NCBI GenBank assembly: GCA_025041175.1
Contig: JAKCFJ010000002.1
Coordinates: 62,001-126,000, forward strand
Source of the DNA: Halobacteriales archaeon YIM A00010
GTDB taxonomy: Archaea; Halobacteriota; Halobacteria; Halobacteriales; Haloarculaceae
DNA: 64,000 nt
Reading direction: 5' to 3'
Below, one piece after another: positions 17,723 to 26,507 of this stretch. The first letter of the stretch is position 1, and each line of letters begins with the position of its first letter. The position numbers and the translations under genes are program-made. Under the pieces are notes generated by a model. That model was given only the letters and a program-made list of their open reading frames with translations, made no database searches and was not told where the DNA came from.

Positions 17723-18430
17723 CTACAGCGGCTCCACCCATCCCAATCCCCCTGCAGCAGAGTACGCAATGAGAAAACCCACGACCGCTGGCACCCACAC
17801 GGTTGCTTCATCGACTTCCTTGGCAATCCACTTGCTGAGGCGCTCCAGCCACGGTTCCACTTTCTCATGTACAAGGATTCGGATGGCGAAAAGCACCAGC
17901 GCAGGAACAATCATTACGAGAGCATATGCTGCCAGCAGGAGGATTCGTACCGACCAGCCAATATCTGATGTCGTGAGTATCCCGATCGCCCCTAAGTACG
18001 GCACCATCATGGTGAGTTCCAGCACACCAGCGAGCAATGCGAGTCCCATGAGACTACGCGTTGACGACGACCGGTTAGCGACACGCGTCCGCCACCGGTC
18101 GGTCCTGTCGGCCGAATCTCTCATTTGCTTCTTCAGCCAGAAGTAGAGGGCCATCACAAGTAATCCAACCCCAATAGCCAGTTGGAGATAGAGTGTTGTG
18201 GTTCTGTCGAGGGTACCGACAAGAGAATCAACCAGTGAGGCAGCGCCCAACATCACTACGATGCCGATCACAAAGTAAAAAAACGCGATTGTCATCAAGT
18301 ATGTGAGGAGGCGACTGGTTGCGACTCGTTTCGGTTGTAAGAGCAACCAAATAGGAATGAACAGCGTGCCAACGCTCGTGCTATCAATCAGGGCGAGCAC
18401 AGTGAGCGTAATGATTAATGCCCCATCCAT
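17723..18430 (-). CDS. GAP family (Sap/sulfolipid-addressing-like) membrane protein
   Basis: 235 residues with six predicted helices, for example TLTVLALIDSTSVGTLFIPI, LMTIAFFYFVIGIVVMLGAA, LQLAIGVGLLVMALYFWLKK, LLAGVLELTMMVPYLGAIGI and VRILLLAAYALVMIVPALVL. The LALIDSTSVGTL opening and a central SMV/TMMVPYL region fit GAP/LysE-like exporters. Substrate unknown. The stop lies 2 bp from the end of the truncated IS, so the last residues may have been altered by the insertion. Confidence 0.7.
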   Translation of the reverse strand: MDGALIITLTVLALIDSTSVGTLFIPIWLLLQPKRVATSRLLTYLMTIAFFYFVIGIVVMLGAASLVDSLVGTLDRTTTLYLQLAIGVGLLVMALYFWLKKQMRDSADRTDRWRTRVANRSSSTRSLMGLALLAGVLELTMMVPYLGAIGILTTSDIGWSVRILLLAAYALVMIVPALVLFAIRILVHEKVEPWLERLSKWIAKEVDEATVWVPAVVGFLIAYSAAGGLGWVEPL

Positions 18431-18603
18431 AGTTAATTCTTAAAATAAATATTCACTACGGTGTCCGTAGCAGGCTCGAAACACTCGCGTGATGAACGAC
18501 ATCGGACTGGAAGATCCACAGTCATGATAATGATGGTGAATTTATCGGAGACGTTTATGGGCCATCTCTTGCCTTGTGTATACTGGATTACTATTTTAAG
18601 CTT

Positions 18604-18811
18604 CTGAAGTCAGGCAGGTAGTTTCCTCATTCACGGCCGAGATTGAAACAATCTCGAAACTAAATATCGCACAGTCCTGTGCATGACAAATCCATCTAGC
18701 CGACCTCTGGCTAGGTAAGATTCCTAATGCACGGTTTGCTGTGAAATTTGGACAGTTAGGCTAAATTTCGCGGGTGGCCATGCATGACGAATGCTACCTA
18801 GCCGACTTCAG
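18604..18811. repeat. Family B elements, tandem pair B1-B2
   Basis: B1 starts CTGAAGTCAGGCAGGTAG and ends CTAGCCGACCTCTG; B2 begins at once with GCTAGGTAAGATTCC and ends CTACCTAGCCGACTTCAG. Each unit is about 105 bp with a weak inner palindrome. The first bases of B2 (CTGAAGTCG) are missing at the joint. Confidence 0.8.
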
Positions 18812-18880
18812 GTCTAGAGGATAAACGGTTCGAGTGGACCGTCAAATCTGGCAACACCTTCGAGCTGCGAGTGATCAAGG

Positions 18881-19348
18881 ATGACGACTGACACCGCTGT
18901 CGGCTATATCCGTCTTTCACAGGACGTGAAATCCCTTGACCGCCAGCGCCAGGATGTTGAGGAATACATCAACAAGAATGGCTACCCGCTCGATGAGATC
19001 TACAACGAAGGCAAGCGAACGTCTGGCTTCGATGCCGACCGCCCGGAGTACACGGCTCTCCTCGATCACATAGAGGGTGAGAGCATCGACGTGGTGATCA
19101 TCCCGAATCTCTCACGGCTCTCTCGGGATCGGAAAGAACGGTTGCGGCTCCTCCTCAATCTCGACGCCATCGGGGTGCAGCTCCACTCCGTCGACCTCGA
19201 TGACGAACCGGATTGGGGGCACCCTCTCGAACCACAATACAATAGCCTCCCTGGGCGTGTACCACACAGTAGATCACTCATGTCCCAGAACGATACCGAC
19301 GCTACGCTTTCAGCCATATTCAAGGAGGGCCATCAAGCAGTCCGATAA
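18881..19348 (+). pseudogene. Serine recombinase (resolvase), catalytic domain only
   Basis: The N-terminal 115 residues are a resolvase catalytic domain: AVGYIRLSQDVKSLDRQRQD (Ser about 13), GKRTSGFDADRPEYTALLDH and VVIIPNLSRLSRDRKERLRL. After about residue 118 (19230) similarity ends and the frame runs on to 19348 without sense; the DNA-binding domain is lost. The ATG overlaps the TGA of a 20-residue fragment (FEWTVKSGNTFELRVIKDDD) left after repeat B2, which suggests an original two-gene operon. Confidence 0.75.
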
Positions 19349-19536
19349 GCACCTTCTGGGTGGTGCTCTTCCCGGCTCCGCTTGGGCCGAGAATGCCAAA
19401 GATTTCTCCCTCACGCATTGAAGGACACATCCCACACGGCTGGCTCAGCGGCTCCTGGGTATGTATAGGTGAGGCCAGAGACATTGATGGCGTCCCCTCG
19501 CTCAGCCTTGGGAGCGTGCTCGCTCTGCATCATCGC
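19330..19536 (-). pseudogene. ABC transporter ATP-binding protein, N-terminal remnant
   Basis: From ATG 19536: [20 protein letters not shown] then VSFN, followed after a 1-base shift (19420) by [20 protein letters not shown] with the Walker A motif. The signature and Walker B parts are missing; the gene is cut where it meets the recombinase remnant. It follows the TetR gene on the same strand, the usual order of TetR-regulated haloarchaeal ABC-2 exporters. Confidence 0.75.
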
Positions 19537-19612
19537 TACGTGAATCGACTTAGCTGGCTGCTGCTCGGTATAAAATATAACCGTTGTCCTCAAGACGGGG
19601 TGACAACCGGTA

Positions 19613-20218
19613 TCACTCGACATCCGTTCCGAGCCCCCGCGCGAACATCTTGATTACGAAATCCCGCACAGCGGGGTACTTTTCAGGGCCGATATCGTCT
19701 TCGTGGAGTGTCAGATACGGGATCGCAGCGATGGCATTCGCAACCAGTTCGGGGTCGTTACTGTAAACATCTCCTCGCTCGACAAACGGGTCCATGAACG
19801 CCCTGATAGCCTCGATCTCTTCTTTTCGCTTGGCCTCACGTTCTGCCTCTGTCCGATGATTTCGCAATCGGTCAAGTTCACCTGACACGATAAGCTGTCG
19901 GATGAGTGGATTCGTCTCGATCTCCTCAAAGAGAAAGTGAAGAAATTGTTCCACGACCGCCTGGGGGTCCTCGCCCTCTCGTAAGTCTTTATCGGCTAAT
20001 TCTCGGCTGATCGTCTCGCCCTCAGTTTCGAGAACCACCAGGTACAGCGCCTCTTTCGAGTCGAAAAACCGATAGAACGTACTGCGACCGATACCGACCT
20101 CCTCTGTGAGATCTGAAATTGTTGTCTTCTGAAGACCGAATTTCGAGAATAGTGTGCGTCCCACTTCGATCAGGTCCCCTCGGATCTGGTCGCGCTCTTC
20201 ATCAGAGAATTCCCGCAT
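19613..20218 (-). CDS. TetR/AcrR family transcriptional regulator
   Basis: 201 residues. N-terminal HTH: LIEVGRTLFSKFGLQKTTIS, DLTEEVGIGRSTFYRFFDSK. The C-terminal helices carry the ligand pocket (IRAFMDPFVERGDVYSNDPE, VIKMFARGLG). TetR proteins repress nearby exporter genes until a ligand binds. Its natural target, the ABC ATPase 76 bp downstream, is broken, so this repressor may now be orphaned. A C-terminal TetR fragment of similar type lies at 25464. Confidence 0.85.
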   Translation of the reverse strand: MREFSDEERDQIRGDLIEVGRTLFSKFGLQKTTISDLTEEVGIGRSTFYRFFDSKEALYLVVLETEGETISRELADKDLREGEDPQAVVEQFLHFLFEEIETNPLIRQLIVSGELDRLRNHRTEAEREAKRKEEIEAIRAFMDPFVERGDVYSNDPELVANAIAAIPYLTLHEDDIGPEKYPAVRDFVIKMFARGLGTDVE

Positions 20219-20398
20219 ATGTCACGGTATGAATCAAGACTGCATAAGTTTTGAGTTCGTAGTTCGTGAGCGGGCTACTATTGCCTGGTGGTAGATCCGA
20301 CCGCCAAGATGTCTGGCCGAGCTTTAAAACACTAAAACAGAAAATGTTTTATGTTCTCAGACCAAAGGATTGATACGGATTCAACCGAGCGATTATGA

Positions 20399-20901
20399 AT
20401 GAATATTGAAAAACGCTTGCACGACTGTTTGGACTGGAGGGTGACCAATGGTTGCGCCACGCGAATCCAAAGAGTGTATACTCACGATTCCCAATACTCC
20501 CGCTACTCATCATCTCGGTCTGGACTCGGGTCTGGATCGGGGTGTATTTCGTGATTCCACTGGGCCTGACACTCCTGTGGACGTTCGTCAATCCGCGACT
20601 GTTCGACGAACCCGACTCGCTGGAGAACTGGGCTTCGAAAGGCGTGCTCGGGGAACGAATCTGGAAAGACCGATCGGCATACGACATCCCGAGAGACTTC
20701 TCCGTGCTCACTCACATGCTGAACGCCACCCAGGTGATCGGACTGATCCCTTTCCTCTGGGGCCTATATACTCTCGATTTTTGGATGACGATGACGGGAT
20801 TCGCGGTCGCGTTCCTGTGCAAGGCCTGGTTCTTCGATAGGATGGTGTGGCTCTTTGAGGACATGAGAGAAATGGAAAAAATACATGAATGGATGGCATG
20901 A
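20399..20901 (+). CDS. DUF6653 family membrane protein (start disrupted)
   Basis: The core frame (20452 onward) reads RHANPKSVYSRFPILPLLII, WTRVWIGVYFVIPLGLTLLW, FVNPRLFDEP, then SVLTHMLNATQVIGLIPFLW and a last helix. The residues before it in the same frame (RLFGLEGDQW) also belong to the family but have no start codon. The only nearby ATG (20399, MNIEKRL) is in another frame. A one-base slip near 20415-20420 would join them. Function unknown; followed after one base by a SHOCT-domain peptide. Confidence 0.6.
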
Positions 20902-20902
20902 A

Positions 20903-21052
20903 ATGTTGACGCTTCTTCGGCAGCGGTACGCCCGAGATGAGATTGACCAGGCCGAATTCGAACGTCGTCTGGATGATCTCCTCGAAACAGAAACCATCGA
21001 ACAGGCTGCAAATCACCGCGATGAGACGACGATCGCCGAACGATCACAGTAG
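20903..21052 (+). CDS. Short SHOCT-domain protein
   Basis: 49 residues from ATG 20903: LTLLRQRYARDEIDQAEFER and RLDDLLETE form a complete SHOCT helical hairpin, usually found at the C-terminus of small membrane proteins and thought to mediate assembly. Here it has no membrane segment, so it is either a stand-alone domain or the end of a lost gene. It starts two bases after the DUF6653 stop. Confidence 0.55.
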   Translation: MLTLLRQRYARDEIDQAEFERRLDDLLETETIEQAANHRDETTIAERSQ

Positions 21053-21511
21053 CTAAGCTACGGGCCAATCGTTCCGACGAGTGTCTACATTCACACCGTT
21101 GCAAGACCGACGCACTCCAGTCTTCACTGTCGCACCTCCGCTGTAGGGTTGGCAGGAGACGTATACACTCTCGAACCATTCCCCGAGTGCAGGAGAAAAA
21201 GTGGTACGTTGCGTGAATGTGTAGTAACGTGCAACTCACCACTCGACCATCCCGTTGAGACCGTCCGAGAGTACGCTGACGGCGAACAGGAGCCTGGTGA
21301 GGGAGTTCGTCGGGCGATTGCCGACGCGCCGCCTCGAAGACTGCCCGCTCGTCAATCATTGAGATAGATTCGTCATCCATAGGATCATCTGAAATTTAAA
21401 ATTCAAGAACTGTTTCCATCACATATACTATATTATGATTTCACTTGCCAGACTTCAGGTCGAGTCAATCGTGCCGGGGGGATAGCGTTATCATGCGGTC
21501 TCATACCGATA
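21053..21511. other. Gene-free stretch
   Basis: Frames are open on both strands (for example MDDESISMIDERAVFEAARR on the minus strand from 21380), but I recognise no family and sense switches between frames. Probably remnants. Confidence 0.35.
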
Positions 21512-22768
21512 CTACTCGGATTCGATCATCGATACGGCCGGCGTTGCAGTGATGCCGTGAACGACGACTGAGATGAGCACGACCAGCCCGACTACTGCCC
21601 AGAGCAGGTCGGCGTCCGGAAACACACCCTCGTTCAGCCCGTGCGAGAGATAATAGAAGGAGCCGAGACCACGAATACCGAAGAAGGCGACCGCCGCCCG
21701 CTCAGCCCAATCGCGTTCGAAACCGAGCAGGCCGACGAGGCCGGCCGCCGGCCTGACGACGAAGACGATTGCGACGGCTGCGAGGATCGCTTCGAGTGTC
21801 AGGGGTGCGAGCAGGCCGCCGGCGAGCGCGCCGCCGAACAACACCATAACGAGCGCCATCACGATCTGTTCGGTGAGTTCGGTGATGCGGTGGAGCGGCT
21901 CGTTGTACTCGTGGGTGCGTTCGTAGTTCCGGATCATCGTTGCGGCGACGAACACCGCGATGAATCCGTACCCACCCGCGAGTTCCGTGAGACCGTAAAC
22001 GAGAAGCGTACCGGCGAGTGCCTCTACCCCTTGTACCGACCGGGAAATCTGTGTCTCAGGAACGGTGGTGAAAATAAGGCGAGCCAACAGCCAACCGGGC
22101 ACGATACCGGCGAGCGTGCCGACAGCGATCCTGTAGCCGACATCAACGAACAGCCACTCGCCCATCCAGGTCCCTGGAGCGAGACCCACCAGTGCAAGCG
22201 CAATCGCCAGATTGGTGAACGGAAAGGCAAGCCCGTCGTTGAGTCCGGCCTCCGAAGAGAGTGCGAAACGGACCTCATTTTCGTGTCTCCCTGCCCGGTC
22301 GGATTCATCGACTACCCCTTCGCCCGGGTCGCCGACCTGTACTTCCGAGGCCAGTACCGGATCGGACGGCGCGATGACCGCCCCCAGTAACACCGCCGTC
22401 GGGACAACTAACCCGACAGCCCACCAGCCCAACAGTGCGGCACCGACAATCGAGAGCGGCATCGTGACCGCGAGCAACCGCCACGTCACGGACCACTCGG
22501 CGAGACCGGGCGGGCGGTCGACCTTCAGGCCGACGGCCATCAACGCGACGATGACGCCGAGTTCGGCGAGCCGTTCAGCACTTTCGCCCTGTTCGAGCGG
22601 GTCGAGGACGAATGGCACGAACGGGAGCGAGAAGACGACAACGCCGAACCCGACGAAGAAGATTGGTAGTGAGACCGGTCGGTTCCCGATAAGTCGCGGA
22701 AGTACCCCGATGCCGAGCAGCACAACTCCAACAGCAACCAGTCCGGCAGTGTACGACTCAACAACCAT
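21512..22768 (-). CDS. CPA1-type Na+(K+)/H+ antiporter
   Basis: 418 residues with 12-13 helices. Transport signatures: IAPSDPVLASEVQVGDPGEG (Asp in the first half), FALSSEAGLNDGLAFPF (the EAGLND motif with the ion-binding Asp) and FFGIRGLGSFYYL (conserved Arg). These place it in the NhaP branch, which expels Na+ or K+ in exchange for protons. The C-terminal regulatory domain is absent. It is divergent from the Tat lipoprotein at 22858; the pair may be functionally linked. Confidence 0.9.
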   Translation of the reverse strand: MVVESYTAGLVAVGVVLLGIGVLPRLIGNRPVSLPIFFVGFGVVVFSLPFVPFVLDPLEQGESAERLAELGVIVALMAVGLKVDRPPGLAEWSVTWRLLAVTMPLSIVGAALLGWWAVGLVVPTAVLLGAVIAPSDPVLASEVQVGDPGEGVVDESDRAGRHENEVRFALSSEAGLNDGLAFPFTNLAIALALVGLAPGTWMGEWLFVDVGYRIAVGTLAGIVPGWLLARLIFTTVPETQISRSVQGVEALAGTLLVYGLTELAGGYGFIAVFVAATMIRNYERTHEYNEPLHRITELTEQIVMALVMVLFGGALAGGLLAPLTLEAILAAVAIVFVVRPAAGLVGLLGFERDWAERAAVAFFGIRGLGSFYYLSHGLNEGVFPDADLLWAVVGLVVLISVVVHGITATPAVSMIESE

Positions 22769-22857
22769 GTCTCTTTACGTATGCGGATTAACAGCAAAAG
22801 GGCAATCCCGGAACTTGCAGGTGAAACATCCATAACTATCGAATCCACAGCAGTGGT

Positions 22858-23457
22858 ATGGTACGCTCCCGGCCACCGGACTGCTTTCGCCCGTCCCGGC
22901 GGGCGATGCTTCGGTGGGGAGCCGTCCTCGGCTTGTCGGCCCTCGCTGGCTGTACCGAGGAGATCGGTCAGGAGTTCCCACCGAATGAGAAAGTTCCACT
23001 TTCAGAGATGATTCCCAACCTCCCAGTCGAGGAGCAGACCGAAGTACTCGAAGCGGGCATCACTGCTCTTGCGAACACAGACATCGCCAGCGAGGACGAG
23101 TTCGTGACGGAACTCGAAGCAGCGGACATTGCAGTCGAGTCGCTCGACACGGCTCACGACGTTCTGACGCTCGAATACACTATCCAGAGGTCCCGAAACG
23201 AGGGCGTTCTCCACGAACTCGGACCGATTGCTGGCGCGTACGCCGCACTCGTCGCGGCTGGACATGGCGCGACGGCACTCGACGTCACTATCGCCGACGA
23301 GCGGTCCTCAACATACGGCGTCGCCGAAATTACGGCGGAGGACGCGGAGCGATACAACGCCGGTGGATACTCGGCCACGGAGTACGGAGAACTCGTGGCG
23401 AGTTCGATCAGATCGAAGCGCGACCCGCCAGAAGTCGAGACCGTTTCGAGCACCTGA
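22858..23457 (+). CDS. Tat-exported lipoprotein, function unknown
   Basis: 199 residues from ATG 22858. The signal is PSRRAMLRWGAVLGLSALAG followed by Cys 32, with a twin arginine and a lipobox, so it is exported folded and lipid-anchored. The mature part is acidic and helical (LPVEEQTEVLEAGITALANT, GPIAGAYAALVAAGHGATAL). It lies divergent from the CPA1 antiporter with 89 bp between the starts. Confidence 0.75.
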   Translation: MVRSRPPDCFRPSRRAMLRWGAVLGLSALAGCTEEIGQEFPPNEKVPLSEMIPNLPVEEQTEVLEAGITALANTDIASEDEFVTELEAADIAVESLDTAHDVLTLEYTIQRSRNEGVLHELGPIAGAYAALVAAGHGATALDVTIADERSSTYGVAEITAEDAERYNAGGYSATEYGELVASSIRSKRDPPEVETVSST

Positions 23458-23646
23458 GCCGCTCGACTATCCTCGTTAGACGCTTCGTGGCAGCATCAAC
23501 AGACTCCGGGGCTCATTGTCTGCATCCCCTACTGCAGGATGAGAATGAACTGCTGGCTCACTCTCGGCTTGTACCGGGGTTGTAGGATAACCTCGACACC
23601 GACGCGCACCCCGATCACAGTTTAGCCCCCTCGCGTCGATTCTCTC

Positions 23647-23752
23647 CTGAACTCAGGCAGGTAGATTGCTCATGCACGTCGAACGGAGAAATTAAGTTGT
23701 GACCTATATTTCAAAGAAAATATACATGATAAATATATCTAATCGGCCTCTG
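23647..23752. repeat. Family B element, copy B3
   Basis: About 106 bp: left end CTGAACTCAGGCAGGTAGAT, right end TCTAATCGGCCTCTGG. More diverged than other copies. Confidence 0.65.
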
Positions 23753-23885
23753 GCAGATCGTCCCCAGCCGGAGGCGCAGTTCGACGACAGTCGCCGTCGA
23801 TGGGGGATTTATACTGTTTGCTAGCTGGTATTCTTCTACTCTGGGCTGGTGCTATGCAGCAGCTAGCATCCGCTGATGAAGCCAC

Positions 23886-24503
23886 TTGTCCCGTTCAGCC
23901 ATCACAGATCTAGCCGGTGGGACGATATTTTATGAGGAATGCGCGGTAATTACCGCACGAGGTACTGACGAAACAGCGTTTCTCTCGAGTTCGATTCCGC
24001 TACAGACCTCCGGTCATAACGCCATATCTACGCTTCGGGAAGGGGAATCACACTGGTTGGTCCTCGGCTACGATCACGAACTCTCGATAGAACCAGCGAA
24101 CCATCGACACGTTCGAGAGGAAGTCGTTTGCTTTTGGCGCGACTGGACACACGAGTGTTCTGACACCGATGAGTGTCCGATCGGTGGGCCGTGGCATCAG
24201 ATCGCTGTGCGATCAGCGTCGGCTCTGAAGTTGTTGATTCATCACGAAACTGGGGCGATCTGTGCAGCGCCGACGACATCGCTCCCTGAAGATATCGGCG
24301 GCGTGCGAAACTGGGACTACCGATACAACTGGATTAGAGATGCCGCCTTCACGGTACGAGTCGGTGACTATGGGTCCCCACTGGCCGTACTTACGGCGCT
24401 GTTTCTCCTTGGCGTCGTCTATGCGGGAGGATATTACCTCGTATACGAGAACGGATATCAACGGTTGAAAAGCCGGTATATAGGCAGTGATACCCGGGGC
24501 TGA
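23886..24503 (+). pseudogene. Glycoside hydrolase family 15 (glucoamylase) fragment
   Basis: Residues about 25-155 match the middle of archaeal GH15 proteins: ETAFLSSSIPLQTSG, WHQIAVRSASALKLLIHHET, AAPTTSLPEDIGGVRNWDYR and YNWIRDAAFTV, the start of the (alpha/alpha)6 barrel. The N-terminal start is only a TTG and the catalytic C-terminal half is missing. From about 24354 the frame runs into unrelated sequence with one membrane helix (AVLTALFLLGVVYAGGYYLV), perhaps the end of another protein. A chimeric leftover rather than a working glucoamylase. Confidence 0.7.
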
Positions 24504-24740
24504 ACGCACTGCTCGTCGATCACTGAGATAGCCCGCGCAAAATAATGGAAGCGAACAGGCCCTTGTCTATATCTCCAGCTTATCGCTAGAATCACGTACA
24601 GGACTACCAGCACACCCAACGTTTTTTACGCCTAAAACCCGACAGGTCCTGTCTTAGCCCCCGTTCTGGTCCTCACCCACGCGTCTATCGCTCCCGCCGC
24701 CATACGATTCCACATCCTCCACTAACGTATGAAGAAGTGG

Positions 24741-24794
24741 GCTTTTGCACGGTGTGTGCAAACGGAATTCCGTTTGCACACACCGTGCAAAAGC
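24741..24794. repeat. 54-bp perfect palindrome made of two nested hairpins
   Basis: The 27-bp arm starting GCTTTTGCACGGTGTGTGCA is followed directly by its exact inverse; the centre is CGGAATTCCG. Each arm is itself a hairpin (TTTGCAC-GGTGT-GTGCAAA). It lies 25 bp before a serine recombinase start, so a recombination or regulatory site is possible. Confidence 0.9.
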
Positions 24795-24818
24795 TCTATT
24801 CCTTATATGCTAGCCGAG

Positions 24819-24887
24819 ATGTGCAATAGTGTGGCTACGGGAACGATCTACGTGCGCGTGAGTACCAACGAAAACGACGGTTGTTGA
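24819..24887 (+). pseudogene. Serine recombinase, first 22 residues
   Basis: MCNSVATGTIYVRVSTNEND then GC and a stop. ATGTIYVRVSTNE is the start of a resolvase/invertase catalytic domain with its active-site serine. The rest is gone. Differs from the recombinase at 18881. Confidence 0.55.
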
Positions 24888-25463
24888 TCACGGATACGGC
24901 GAAATCACGTTACCCTCGGTGGAAGGCGTTCCGAGGCAAGAAGAGGCTGTGACTGGACACCCCGATAGATCACACTCTAGCATATACTATACGGGATCTG
25001 TCGGAGTGCGTAGTGACGATGACTCTTCAGTGCGCCACTGCCCTCCTGACACAGTGATTCTGCCCGCTCCCGAGGAAGTCGCGGCCAGGCCACCACCAGA
25101 CTGATACGGGCTGTAACCGACCTGTCGGCCCTCATCTATGAGGATCCCTTTTCGCTCGGCAGTCTGGTGTGAGTCTCCTCTCGTCGATAGGCCAGGTGTG
25201 GCTTCACTCGATGCTCCTCTCCTTAACTGATGTCGGCTAGGTAGATTTCTAATGCACGATCAGTTACGGAATTTAGATTGAAAGCCCAAATTCCCGGAAG
25301 GCTGTATATGGCTCTGGTGAATCACTAGGCTGCGTCGACTTCCGGGGTAAGATCCGGTGGAGCGCCTTCGTATGCTAATTGAAATTGTCTTAGCTGGTGA
25401 CCAATATACACCGAGTGAAGATTTCTATATTTCATTGTATGAAATCATGGCGCATGTCCCACA
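24888..25463. other. Gene-free stretch with repeat B4
   Basis: No gene recognised apart from repeat B4 at 25227-25358. Confidence 0.4.
25227..25358. repeat. Family B half-element fused to another sequence (B4), inverted copy at 39286
   Basis: The left half is family B (CTGATGTCGGCTAGGTAGAT). The right half (CTCTGGTGAATCACTAGG, GGTAAGATCCGGT) is not. The whole 132 bp recurs inverted at 39286-39416 with about two differences. Confidence 0.85.
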
Positions 25464-25718
25464 TAGTCCAAAATTGAAGGAACATTCATTCAAAACGGGC
25501 AGGATGCGATAAACCTCATGGCAGACATCCTCCAAGAAGGGATGGAAACTGGACAGATCAAGCAAATTGACCCAGTTGAAACCGCTGCGTTTCTCTCTGC
25601 AGCGATCGACGGCATACGCCTCCACCGTGTCCTCCTTCACGATACTGAAACCATAACGATTCCACAGAGAATGATCGAACACTGGTTTATCGACCCGTTG
25701 CTAGCCAAGGATAGTTGA
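25464..25718 (+). pseudogene. TetR regulator, C-terminal fragment
   Basis: FIQNGQDAINLMADILQEGM, IKQIDPVETAAFLSAAIDGI and RLHRVLLHD match the ligand-binding end of haloarchaeal TetR proteins (DPEETAxFLxAxIDGIRLHRVLL). No start and no HTH; sequence before 25464 is out of frame. Not from the TetR gene at 19613, which is complete. Confidence 0.65.
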
Positions 25719-26507
25719 GTGTCTATGGCGTGTGTATGGTGATCTGAGGGTTGTCAAACGCATTTATCATCCGCGACAGATGGTGAAGCTGTTCTCGACA
25801 GCCTGAATTGCGATACATACGATCAATAAAGAATTGGCCTATCTGACTTCAGCTCCTCCCTGATCTGTGAGTCTACTCCTTCTGTCTGCACAGGGATAGT
25901 CTCGGCCAGAGAGCCATTGGTATCGTCCTGAGCGGATCTCGGTCGCTTTGAGAAATAGTAGTGCAAAGACGACGCCGGGTTCTTCGCCGACGCGACTACG
26001 CGGCGGACGACCTGATCCGGAAGCTCTTGGGGTGCGGGCGCGAGTCGTCCCCTGTCGACCTGCCGTCGAGTCCACCGTTGATGGCGGTCTCCGGGTGCCT
26101 AGATCGCGGCGGTGGCCGGCTTCACCATGTGGTCGCCAAGCCACCGCCGGGCGTCAGAGTCGAGATCGAACGGACCGGCCCGTACACGCTCGGCCCTCGT
26201 AAACTCGTTTCCCGACTGACCGGGCTTCAGCGCGAGGTCCTCAACGCGGCGGCGGCCGTCTTGCGGTCAAACCACCGGCGGAGGGCAATCGTGGCGAAGA
26301 GTGTGCGCCAGCAATCCGTCTCGTCGATCCCCGTCGGCCCCGGGTATCGTCGGACCCGATCCGTCCATCTTGACTCCAGAAACCGTGGGGAACATGCTCC
26401 ATTGAAGACCTGATTGGCCTTCTCGTCCCTTGTATTGTCAGAATTTGTGTGAATGCCCAAGTCAAATTCTTGGGGGTTTATACACAGGCAACCAGAATAT
26501 ATCAAAT
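25719..26507. other. Long stretch with only decayed sequence
   Basis: Higher GC than its surroundings and open in several frames from 25961 to 26413, so it was probably coding once. RLTGLQREVLNAA near 26215 recalls the HTH_10 start, but I cannot confirm it. Confidence 0.35.

Noticed and set aside
20712-21380. 222-codon minus-strand frame over DUF6653 and the SHOCT gene
   Set aside because: It runs antisense to two better supported genes and contains no recognisable domain.
25961-26413. 150-codon open frame on the + strand
   Set aside because: GC-rich composition keeps several frames open; only a faint HTH_10-like phrase, with no start or family support.
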